Assembly (NCBI GenBank): GCA_016191815.1
Contig: JACPVI010000079.1
Coordinates: 22,533 to 86,532, forward strand
DNA: 64,000 nucleotides
Direction of reading: 5' to 3'
Origin: Myxococcales bacterium
GTDB taxonomy: Bacteria; Myxococcota; Myxococcia; Myxococcales; Myxococcaceae
The translations under genes were made by a program, and so were the position numbers. Positions 29,948 to 37,142 of the stretch are shown here, one piece after another (position 1 is the stretch's first letter; every line of letters starts with the position of its first letter). The notes below the pieces were generated by a model. It had not been told where the DNA came from. It saw nothing but the letters and a program-made list of their open reading frames with translations, and made no database searches.

Positions 29948-30508
29948 TCACTCGAACAACTCTCCGACGCGACAGGCGAAGCCCGGGAGGAGGTCGCCGC
30001 CATCGAGGGTGTCGTCCTGCCCCAGTACGCGGACGTGGTCCGGAGGGGTGAAGAGCATGAGCCGCATCGCCTCCGGGTCGAGCACCCAGACCATCCTCGC
30101 GCCTGCTGTCAGGTACTCGAGAGCCCTCCGGGTCAGTTCTGCCGCGGACTGCTCGTCGCCGAGCACTTCGACCGCCAGGTCGGGCGCGCCCTCGAGCCAA
30201 CCGCGGGCTCCTTTCCCGGCTGGCTTCCGTTCAGTCCGGACCATCCCCACGTCCGGTCCACGGAGCACGTCCGGGTCGTGGGCCAGCTTGGTGCCTGGAT
30301 CACCCACGGAGAGACTCCAGCCGGGGTTCTTACGAGCGTACTCCCGAAGCGCGGCGTAGACGTTCCCGGCGATCTCTCCATGTCGCCAAGTGCTCTTGGT
30401 CACCGGCACCCACCTCCCGCGATCGATCTCGCCGGGCTGCCGGTCAGGGTCGAGCCGGGCGGCTTCATCGAAGGTCATCGGTCGCTGCCCGAGAGTCGTC
30501 TCCGCCAT
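29948..30508 (-). CDS. Uma2-family PD-(D/E)XK protein
   Basis: A 186-residue protein beginning MAETTLGQRPMTFDEAARL. The pattern GPDVGMVR, then APDLAVEVLGDEQS, then WVLDPEAMRLMLF matches the Uma2 family (DUF820), which has a restriction-endonuclease-like fold with D..E-x-K-type active site. Family members are numerous in cyanobacteria and myxobacteria and have no settled role. ATG 30508 gives the standard N-terminus. It stands convergent with the barrel gene and divergent from the B12-linked operon. Confidence 0.85.
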   Translation of the reverse strand: MAETTLGQRPMTFDEAARLDPDRQPGEIDRGRWVPVTKSTWRHGEIAGNVYAALREYARKNPGWSLSVGDPGTKLAHDPDVLRGPDVGMVRTERKPAGKGARGWLEGAPDLAVEVLGDEQSAAELTRRALEYLTAGARMVWVLDPEAMRLMLFTPPDHVRVLGQDDTLDGGDLLPGFACRVGELFE

Positions 30509-30580
30509 CCGCGCACCTCGAACGAAGCATGGCGGTGTTTTGCCTCCGCAGCTTATCCTCGGCGCCCGGAGGTACCCGTC

Positions 30581-30922
30581 ATGGGGCGTGCGAAGGCCGT
30601 GGTGGCTTGGAGCTCGGGAAAGGACAGCGCCTATGCGCTGCATGTCGTCCGCTCGAAGGGCGAGCTGGAGGTGGTGGGCTTGCTCACCACCGTGACCAGG
30701 CGGTTTGCCCGCGTCTCGATGCACGGCGTACGGGAAGAGCTGCTCGATCGCCAGGCCCAGGAGACTGGCCTTCATTGTCACAAGGTGGAGATCCCGCACC
30801 CCTGTCCGAACGAGTTGTACGAACGCGAGATGTCGCGCGCGCTCGCCGCTCTCCGGGCCTCCGGAGTGGAGTCGGTGGTTTTCGGGGACCTCTTCCCCGC
30901 CGCGGCGGCCACCGGTTCATGA
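30581..30922 (+). CDS. C-terminally truncated DUF71/COG2102 ATP pyrophosphatase
   Basis: The 113 residues are the N-terminal half of a DUF71 (Dph6-like) enzyme: PP-loop VVAWSSGKDSAYAL (S12-S16), SMHGVREELLDRQAQ and GVESVVFGDLF. Intact relatives have about 215 residues and continue after GDLF with an LED motif; here the sequence turns to PAAAATGS and stops. No other frame restores the missing part. One bacterial branch of DUF71 has been predicted to act in B12 salvage, which fits the BtuF-like, CbiA-like and riboswitch neighbours. GGAGG lies before the ATG, and the stop overlaps the next gene (ATGA). It may be a degenerating gene kept as the leader cistron of the operon, or a remodelled domain. 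Confidence 0.7.
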   Translation: MGRAKAVVAWSSGKDSAYALHVVRSKGELEVVGLLTTVTRRFARVSMHGVREELLDRQAQETGLHCHKVEIPHPCPNELYEREMSRALAALRASGVESVVFGDLFPAAAATGS

Positions 30923-31875
30923 CGCGGGCGACGCCAGGAGCTGTCCCAATCGGCCCTTGCCTTCGCGCGGGCCGAATGCCGGCCCGCTCGGCTCGAGCGT
31001 CGCTCGCCTCCGGCGTCTTTGCGGTCGTGCTCGCCTTCGCGCTGGGCTGCAAGAGCAAGGGGCCCGCAAACCCGTTCTCCCTCGGCCCCGCCCCGCCCGA
31101 CCCGGTGCGCCGGGTGGCCACGCTCGCGCCCTCGCTCACGGAGACGGTGGTCGCGCTGGGCGCGGCGGACCGGCTGGTGGGAGTCTCGCGCTACGACGAG
31201 CTGCCCGAGGTGGCCAAGCTGCCGAGGATCGGCGGGTACCTCGATCCCAGCGCGGAGGGGGTCGCCGCGCTCGCTCCGGACCTGGTGCTGGTGCATCCCT
31301 CGCCCGGAAACCGCAACGCGGTGGAGCGGATCGCCGAGCTCGGAGTGCCGGTGCTGGTGCTTCCGGGAGACGACATCGCAGGCACGCTCACCGCGATCCG
31401 CGAGGTCGGCAGGGCGCTCGGGCTGGCAGACCGCGCCGTCGCGGTCGCCGCGGAGATTGAATCCACCCGGGCGAGCGTGCGGATGCGGGCCAAGGCGGCA
31501 AGGCCCGTGCGTGCGCTCATTGCCTACTCCTTCCAGCCGATGTACGTCGCCGGCCCCGATTCGTTTGCCCACGAGCTGCTGCTCGACGCGGGCGGGGTCA
31601 ACGCCGCCGAAGGAACCAAGGGCGCCTACCCGGTTTACCCGGTAGAGGCCGCCATGCGTTCTCCGCCGGAGGTGATCATCGAGAGCGGGATGGTCACGCT
31701 CGGGGCATCCCACGTGCGGTCCCTCCCTGGGCTCCGCGACGCCAAGTGGGTGAGGTTCCCCTCGAAGGACCTGAACCACCCCGGGCCGTTCCTCGGGCGC
31801 GCGCTCGAGCAGCTCTTCTCGGCCCTTCACGAGGGAGCGGACGCCGGCGGGGCGGCTCCTCCCGGAGCGAAGTGA
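30919..31875 (+). CDS. BtuF-like corrinoid-binding lipoprotein
   Basis: A 318-residue substrate-binding protein of the BtuF/FhuD class. A basic leader and hydrophobic segment end in the lipobox ALGC (Cys44 from 30919), so it should be a lipoprotein; ATG 30976 would give a more standard 25-residue signal. RVATLAPSLTETVVALGAAD, GYLDPSAEGVAALAPDLVL and VLPGDD match periplasmic corrinoid/siderophore binders. No BtuC permease or BtuD ATPase gene is present nearby, so it either uses a transporter encoded elsewhere or delivers substrate to the locus. It is coupled to both neighbours by ATGA and GTGA overlaps. Confidence 0.85.
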   Translation: MTRATPGAVPIGPCLRAGRMPARSARASLASGVFAVVLAFALGCKSKGPANPFSLGPAPPDPVRRVATLAPSLTETVVALGAADRLVGVSRYDELPEVAKLPRIGGYLDPSAEGVAALAPDLVLVHPSPGNRNAVERIAELGVPVLVLPGDDIAGTLTAIREVGRALGLADRAVAVAAEIESTRASVRMRAKAARPVRALIAYSFQPMYVAGPDSFAHELLLDAGGVNAAEGTKGAYPVYPVEAAMRSPPEVIIESGMVTLGASHVRSLPGLRDAKWVRFPSKDLNHPGPFLGRALEQLFSALHEGADAGGAAPPGAK

Positions 31876-33221
31876 CGGTGCGAACGCTGGTCATCGGCGG
31901 CACGCACAGCGGCGTGGGCAAGACCTCGGTCGCCATTGGGCTGATGGCCGCGCTGCGGCGCCGAGGCCTCGCGGTGCAGCCCTTCAAGGTGGGGCCGGAC
32001 TTCATCGACCCTTCCCATCACCTGCTCGCCGCCGGCCGGCCGGGGCACAACCTCGACGGCTGGATGCTCTCCCGCGAAGCGAATCTGGCGCTGTTTTGCG
32101 CCGCCGCTCGGGGTGCAGACGTCGCGGTGGTCGAAGGCTGCATGGGGCTCTTCGACGGTTATGACGGGAGCACCGAGGCCGGGAGCACCGCCCAGATCGC
32201 CAAGTGGCTGGGCGCGAAGGTGCTCCTGGTGGTGGACGCCTGGGCAATGTCGCGGAGCGCGGCGGCGATGGTGCACGGGTACCGGACTTTCGACTCCTCG
32301 CTCGAGGTGGCCGGGGTGGTGTTCAACAAACTGGCCGGGCGCGATCACCTCGAATGGGTGCTCCAGGCCGTCGGCCCATCAGATGGGCTCTGGGTCGGAG
32401 GCCTCTTCCGCGACGAGCGCGCCAGTGTCCCCGAGCGGCACCTCGGCCTCCACATGCCCGAGGGCGATCGCCTGGGCGCGTCCCACGTCGAGCGGCTGGC
32501 CGAGGCGGTGGAGACCCAGCTCGATCTCGACCGACTTCTGAAGATGTGCGCCGGGCCTGACCTGCCTGCCCCGCCCGGGGGGCCTCGCCAGGCGCGCCGC
32601 TGCCGCCTGGGCGTCGCCCGCGACGAGGCGTTCTGCTTCTACTACCAGGACAACCTCCAGCTCCTCGCAGAGGCGGGCGCCGAGCTGGTTTTCTACTCTC
32701 CGACGCGAGGGCTACTGCCGCCAGGGCTCGATGGGCTGTACCTCGGCGGTGGCTACCCTGAGCTTCACGCGCCCGCGCTGGCGGCGAACCAGGCGGCACG
32801 CGAGCAGGTGCGGGAGCTGGCGCTGGCCGGCCGGCCGATCTACGCCGAGTGCGGCGGGTTGATGTATCTCGCGCAGGCCATCGAAGGAGTGGGAGGCGAA
32901 AACCACCCGATGTGCGGAGTGCTCCCCTGCCGGGTGCGCATGTCGCCCCGCCTCAAGCTCGGGTACGCGGAGGTGGAGGTCACCAAAGACTCGCGCCTCT
33001 TGCCCGAGGGCACCAGGGCGCGCGGCCATTTCTTCCACCACTCGGAGCTCTTGGGAGACCCCGGCGCGAAGCGGGCGTACCGGGTCCGCTCCTACGGCGG
33101 GGCGGAGGCAGCCGAGGGATACGGCGAGCTGTCGGTGCTCGCGAGCTACGTCCACCTGCATTTCCGGAGCAACCCGGCGATCGCGCCAGCGATCGTGGAG
33201 GCCTGCCGGAGGGGCCGATGA
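31872..33221 (+). CDS. Cobyrinate / Ni-sirohydrochlorin a,c-diamide synthase-like (CbiA/CfbB family)
   Basis: A 449-residue glutamine-dependent amidoligase. The N-terminal dethiobiotin-synthetase-like domain has GGTHSGVGKTSVAIGL, KVGPDFIDPSHH and VEGCMGLFDGYDG; the C-terminal class I glutamine amidotransferase domain has AECGGLMYL (nucleophile C327) and YVHLHF (H428). Family members amidate the a and c acetate side chains of cobyrinate (CbiA/CobB) or of Ni-sirohydrochlorin (CfbB). The sequence alone does not say which. No other corrin-ring biosynthesis gene is present, and the next two genes encode nitrogenase-like reductases, an arrangement that recalls CfbB with CfbC/CfbD in coenzyme F430 synthesis. 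GTG 31872 overlaps the upstream stop; the stop overlaps the next ATG. Confidence 0.85.
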   Translation: MTVRTLVIGGTHSGVGKTSVAIGLMAALRRRGLAVQPFKVGPDFIDPSHHLLAAGRPGHNLDGWMLSREANLALFCAAARGADVAVVEGCMGLFDGYDGSTEAGSTAQIAKWLGAKVLLVVDAWAMSRSAAAMVHGYRTFDSSLEVAGVVFNKLAGRDHLEWVLQAVGPSDGLWVGGLFRDERASVPERHLGLHMPEGDRLGASHVERLAEAVETQLDLDRLLKMCAGPDLPAPPGGPRQARRCRLGVARDEAFCFYYQDNLQLLAEAGAELVFYSPTRGLLPPGLDGLYLGGGYPELHAPALAANQAAREQVRELALAGRPIYAECGGLMYLAQAIEGVGGENHPMCGVLPCRVRMSPRLKLGYAEVEVTKDSRLLPEGTRARGHFFHHSELLGDPGAKRAYRVRSYGGAEAAEGYGELSVLASYVHLHFRSNPAIAPAIVEACRRGR

Positions 33222-35479
33222 AGCAGCTCGCCATCTACGGAAAGGGCGGCATCGGGAAGTCGACCATCGCCGCCAACCTGAGCGCGGCCTGGGCCGAGCG
33301 CGGGCTCAGAGTCTTGCAGGTCGGATGCGACCCCAAGCACGACTCCACGCGGCTGCTCTTGGGAGGCACCTCTCAGCGAACGGTGGTCGAGCTGCTCCGA
33401 GCGCGCTCGCCCTGGCAGCTCCACAGCTCGGAGGTGGTGCTGCCCGGCTATCGAGGGGTGCACTGCGTGGAGGCAGGCGGCCCCGAGCCTGGCCTCGGCT
33501 GCGCGGGGCGCGGGATCGTGGCGATGGCAAATGCGCTCGAGGGGATCGGGTTGGATCGCTCGGCCTACGACGTGGTGCTCTACGACGTGCTGGGCGACGT
33601 GGTGTGCGGGGGCTTCGCAGTTCCGATGCGGCAGGGCTACGCCGACTCGGTGCTGATCGTCAGCTCGGGCGAGAGCATGTCCCTGTACGCGGCCAACAAC
33701 ATCGCCCGCGGCCTCTTGCGGACCGGCTGCAAGCTTCGGGGCATCATCGGAAACGCGAGAGGAGTCACCAAGGAAGAGCAGTTGCTACAGGCCTTGGCCG
33801 AGAGGTTGGGCACGCGCCTGTTGACGCTCCTGCCGCGCGACGAGCTGTTCCGCGCGGCCGAGCTGGAGCGAAAGACGATCATCGAGCACCTGCCCTCGAG
33901 CCAGTTGGCCGGCCTTTTTCGGAAGCTGGCGGAGGAAGTCGGGCAGGAGGGCGCCGCGGCACTTCCGAGCCCATTGGAGGACCAGGAACTGGACCAGCTC
34001 ATATACGAGCAGGCGGGCGGCTCGAGGCCATCTCCCCGCGCCGGTCCTGCCGAGCTCTCCGGCGCTGGCGGGGGGACCGCCGCCGCTTCTGCCGGTGCCG
34101 TTGGCCATTCCGCTCCCCTCGAGCGTGGGGACGGCCGAGCCAGGTACAGGCTCGCCGCGGCTCCGCACGATCTTCGCTACGCGAGCAAGGCGGTCCGCTC
34201 GCGGGCCCCGCTCCACTCCTGCGCGCTCGCGGGCGCGTTCTCCGTCACCAACCACGTCCTCGACGCCGTCACCGTGATGCACTCCCCATCGAGCTGCGCC
34301 CGGATCAGCCTCTCGGCCACGTTCGCCGCGGGCGAAGCGGCTTCGATGCGCGGGCTCGACCCCGTGCCGAGCCACGCGCTCCCCAGGCTTCTCTCCACCG
34401 AGCTTGGCGAGTCAGACCTGGTCAGCGGTTGCGAGGGAAAGCTCGAAGCGAGCATCCGGCACGTCGCGCGGAGCCACGCCCCATCGGCGATCTTCGTGCT
34501 GTCCTCGTGTCCGAGCGGGATCGCCGGAGAGGACGTCGGTGCGGTCGCGCGGCGGCTCGGCCCGGCCATTCCGGTGATCGCGGTCGACACCGAGGGGGCG
34601 ATGGGGGGTGACTTCGCGCAAGGGGCGATCAACGCGTACCGGGCCCTGGCGGACTCGGTCCTTCCGGCGCCCGAGGTGCGGCGCGAACCGGAGCTGGTGA
34701 ACTTGGTCGGCGAAGAGCCGTTCGGTACCGGCGCCGACGAGGACCACCGCCAGCTCGAGCGGTGCGTCGGGGTGCTCGGGCTCCGCGTCAACACCCGCTT
34801 CGTGCGGCGGACCAGCCTCCGTTCGATCAGGGAGCTCCATCGCGCCCCGCTCAACATCCGCGTCTCGGGCTCCGAGCCGGCCAAGCTTGCCCAGCGGATT
34901 CTCGAAGAGCGCGCAGGCGCCCGCTTCGCCGACTGCCCCGCCCCGATCGGGTACGAGAGTACCTTGCGGTGCATCCAGGCTCTCTCCGAGGCGACCGGCC
35001 GGGCTGCCGATTCCGCTCAGCTCGCGATGGCGGAAGCGGAATGGTCGGCGGGCCTTGACAGGCTGAGGCCAGCGCTCGCGGGCACGCGGGTGCTCCTCGG
35101 CGTCTACACCCAGGAGAGCGGGTGGATCGCCGAGCTGGTGAAGTCTTTGGGCATGAGACTCATGGCGGCCGCGGTGCTCGACTCGTGCATGAACGTCGAC
35201 TTGGGGCTCGAGGGGGTGCCCAGGGTGCCGGTCCGCGACGCGGCCGAGCTGTGCGAGGTGGTCCGCGAACTTGAGCCCGATTTGCTCCTCGCCAACTACC
35301 TCGTACGCGACCTTCCGCCGAAATTGCGCGCGGCGCACGTGCCCCTCTTCCCGCCGCTCGGCTTCACCGGCACCCTCAGGGTGGCGGAGAGATGGGCCAG
35401 GGCCGCAGCCCATCGGCCCGAAGGCTGGAGGGCCGACCGGCAGTTGCTGTCCACCGGCAGCGAGGAGGTGGACCCGTGA
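33218..35479 (+). CDS. Natural fusion of NifH-like reductase and NifD-like catalytic subunit
   Basis: One 753-residue frame. Residues 1-250 are NifH/BchL/CfbC-like: P-loop GKGGIGKST (8-16), CDPKHDST, GPEPGLGCAGRG (C95) and DVLGDVVCGGFAVPMR (C130), so both cysteines that bridge the dimer [4Fe-4S] cluster are kept. A Gly/Ala/Ser-rich linker (about 265-305) leads to a component-1 domain (about 320-735) with CALAGAFSV (C334 region), HSPSSC (C360) and SSCPSGIAGEDV (C431), matching the three cluster-binding cysteines of NifD/BchN. The segment equivalent to the FeMo-cofactor Cys275 of NifD (NIRVSGSE) has no Cys. These features suggest ATP-driven reduction of an organic, probably tetrapyrrole, substrate, not dinitrogen. 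Genes of this family are normally separate; the tethered reductase is the oddity. ATG overlaps the CbiA-like stop. Confidence 0.9.
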   Translation: MKQLAIYGKGGIGKSTIAANLSAAWAERGLRVLQVGCDPKHDSTRLLLGGTSQRTVVELLRARSPWQLHSSEVVLPGYRGVHCVEAGGPEPGLGCAGRGIVAMANALEGIGLDRSAYDVVLYDVLGDVVCGGFAVPMRQGYADSVLIVSSGESMSLYAANNIARGLLRTGCKLRGIIGNARGVTKEEQLLQALAERLGTRLLTLLPRDELFRAAELERKTIIEHLPSSQLAGLFRKLAEEVGQEGAAALPSPLEDQELDQLIYEQAGGSRPSPRAGPAELSGAGGGTAAASAGAVGHSAPLERGDGRARYRLAAAPHDLRYASKAVRSRAPLHSCALAGAFSVTNHVLDAVTVMHSPSSCARISLSATFAAGEAASMRGLDPVPSHALPRLLSTELGESDLVSGCEGKLEASIRHVARSHAPSAIFVLSSCPSGIAGEDVGAVARRLGPAIPVIAVDTEGAMGGDFAQGAINAYRALADSVLPAPEVRREPELVNLVGEEPFGTGADEDHRQLERCVGVLGLRVNTRFVRRTSLRSIRELHRAPLNIRVSGSEPAKLAQRILEERAGARFADCPAPIGYESTLRCIQALSEATGRAADSAQLAMAEAEWSAGLDRLRPALAGTRVLLGVYTQESGWIAELVKSLGMRLMAAAVLDSCMNVDLGLEGVPRVPVRDAAELCEVVRELEPDLLLANYLVRDLPPKLRAAHVPLFPPLGFTGTLRVAERWARAAAHRPEGWRADRQLLSTGSEEVDP

Positions 35480-36813
35480 GTGAGCGGACCAGTTCCTACC
35501 GGTGGCCGGATTCGCTGTACGGGGCTCTTTTGGCCATCGAGGGCATTCGCGGTGCCGCCGCGGTGCTCAACGCGCCCACCGGATGCAAGTTCGCCCCCGC
35601 CCACCTGGCCGAGCTGCAAGACCCCCGCCACGACGGCGCCGACCCTGCGGAGTACGGGGGCGAATTCTTCTTCGGCCAGGCTCGCATCCCCTGCACCTAT
35701 CTCGACGAGCAGGACTACGTGTGCGGCGGCGGCGAGAAGCTGGTGCGGTTGCTGAGGACGGTGGCGGAGAGAGGCCCCCGGCTGATTGGCGTGGTGAACG
35801 GTCCCGGCGCCGCGCTGGTGGGGGAGGATCTCGGCCGCGCGGTGCGCGCCGCGGACCTGCGCGTCCCGGTCCTTTGCATCGATGCGGGTCTGAACGGCCC
35901 GGCGTCGCTCGGCCATGCAGTGGCTCTCGAACGGATGATCGATGGGCTCACCGCTTCCGATCGGCCAGCGAGGCGCCCTCCGCTTGCGCTCTGCGGCGGC
36001 TCGCTCCTCTCGCTCCGCTGGAGGGACGACCTCCGCCAGCTCCGGTCGGAGCTTTCTCTCGCCGGCCTGGATGACGTATGCAACCTCGGCCCTGGATCCA
36101 ACACCGAGGAGCTGAGGCGGGCCGCCGCCGCAGAGGTGATCGCGGTGATGCACGAGTCCCATGGAGCGAGGCTGGCCAGTCGGCTGGCGAAGCGAACGGG
36201 GGCGAAGCTCGTCGGGGAGGAGGTCCTTTCGCCCATCGGCATCCAGGCTGCCGAGGCGTGGCTTCTCGCGGTCGCCGGAGCCTCGGGCGGTGACCTCACG
36301 GCGATCCGGAGCCGCACCAGGGACGTCCGGGCCGAGCTGTACGTGGCGCTGTCCCGCTTCGCGGCGCGGTCGGGCCTGCCCGCGGGCCTGCGCTTCGTGG
36401 TCGCCGCCGACGCCGCAGTGGCGGCGCCGCTGGCCCTCTTTCTCACCGATCATCTGGGAATGGTTCCCGCGGCGGTGCTGCTCCGCGAGCGTGCCCCCGC
36501 CGCCGAGAGATTCATCGATGCCTTCGCGCGCGAGCGGAGTTTGGAGCTTATGGTCTTCACCGAAGGGTCTGTCCTGGACGAGGCGGAGACCTACCGCCGC
36601 CTCGAGCCCGACATCCTCTTCGGCTCCTCCCAGGACCGCTCGGTCGCAACCTCCGCGCTCCAACGCGCGCTCCCGTTCGTCGCGGTGTCTCTGCCGGAAA
36701 CCGGCAGGGTGCTCCTCACTCCGCGCCCGCTCATGGGGCTCGGCGGCGCGCTGGTGCTCACCGAGGAGATTCTCAACGCCGTGGTGCCGCTCTCGCGCTC
36801 GGCGCTCTGCTGA
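35476..36813 (+). CDS. NifK-like partner subunit of the nitrogenase-like enzyme
   Basis: A 445-residue component-1 homologue starting VSERTSSYRWPDSLYGALLA. LNAPTGCKF (C37) corresponds to the HGP-x-GC cluster cysteine, and YLDEQDYVCGGGEKLVRLL to the TEDAAVFGG region of NifK. The first cluster cysteine is replaced (SLYGA) and the third also (NGPGAALVGED), leaving only C37 for the shared cluster. With three cysteines from the fused NifD-like part this would make a four-ligand [4Fe-4S] site as in DPOR/COR-type enzymes. It is coupled by a GTGA overlap to the fusion gene, and should form a heterotetramer with it. Last gene of the five-gene operon. Confidence 0.85.
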   Translation: MSERTSSYRWPDSLYGALLAIEGIRGAAAVLNAPTGCKFAPAHLAELQDPRHDGADPAEYGGEFFFGQARIPCTYLDEQDYVCGGGEKLVRLLRTVAERGPRLIGVVNGPGAALVGEDLGRAVRAADLRVPVLCIDAGLNGPASLGHAVALERMIDGLTASDRPARRPPLALCGGSLLSLRWRDDLRQLRSELSLAGLDDVCNLGPGSNTEELRRAAAAEVIAVMHESHGARLASRLAKRTGAKLVGEEVLSPIGIQAAEAWLLAVAGASGGDLTAIRSRTRDVRAELYVALSRFAARSGLPAGLRFVVAADAAVAAPLALFLTDHLGMVPAAVLLRERAPAAERFIDAFARERSLELMVFTEGSVLDEAETYRRLEPDILFGSSQDRSVATSALQRALPFVAVSLPETGRVLLTPRPLMGLGGALVLTEEILNAVVPLSRSALC

Positions 36814-36865
36814 ACCTCTTGGAAAACTGTTGGCCTCTTGACGAACCCCGGCGAGAGGCGTCACG

Positions 36866-37080
36866 ATAATGGTGCTATTGGGTCGCCCATCAAGGGCGCG
36901 ATGAAAAGAGGGAAGCCGGTGGAAAGCCGGCGCGGTCCCGCCACTGTAACCGGGCTGCCCCAAGTGGGGCTCGGGCCTTCGGAAGTCGCCACTTCGCGAT
37001 AGCGAGGGAAGGCAGAAGGCCAGACCGGGGATGCGAATGGTACGCATCCTGGACCCGGGAGCCAGGAGACCTGCCCAAAG
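36866..37080 (+). ncRNA. Cobalamin riboswitch
   Basis: The leader of the TonB receptor gene carries the conserved elements of the adenosylcobalamin aptamer: GGTGCTATTGGG (36871), GGGAAGCCGGTGGAAAGCCGG, the core CGGTCCCGCCACTGTAACCG (36933-36952) and the B12 box GCCAGGAGACCTGCC (37061-37075). It begins next to a GATAAT box that could be a -10 element. Ligand binding represses the downstream gene in this class. It lies between the nitrogenase-like operon and btuB, so the former is not directly under it. Confidence 0.93.
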
Positions 37081-37083
37081 GCA

Positions 37084-37137
37084 CGGCAGCGAAGCTGCCG
37101 AGGAGGCCTTCTCTCTCCGCTGGAGAGAGGGGAAGGC
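37084..37137 (+). promoter_or_regulatory. Expression-platform hairpins covering the btuB ribosome-binding site
   Basis: Two hairpins follow the aptamer: CGGCAGC-gaa-GCTGCCG (37084-37100) and CTCTCTCC-gct-GGAGAGAG (37111-37129), the latter extended by GCCTT/AAGGC (37106-37110 with 37133-37137). The purine-rich 3' arm GAGAGGGGAAGG is the ribosome-binding site of the ATG at 37143, so the second hairpin would block translation. Its core matches the REP-like palindromes elsewhere in the window. Confidence 0.6.
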
Positions 37138-37142
37138 AGGCG

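Noticed and set aside
30581..31200. Frameshift as the cause of DUF71 truncation
   Set aside because: The other two frames after GDLF do not contain the LED motif or later DUF71 segments; the missing half is truly absent.
33218..36813. Dinitrogen-fixing nitrogenase
   Set aside because: The cofactor-binding cysteine position of NifD is not Cys, two K-type cluster cysteines are missing, and no nifE, nifN or nifB gene accompanies the locus.
31872..36813. Complete coenzyme F430 pathway
   Set aside because: Only CfbB-, CfbC- and CfbD-like functions are suggested; no nickel chelatase (CfbA) or CfbE-like Mur ligase is near, and CfbD is normally a homodimer while two different component-1 subunits are present here.
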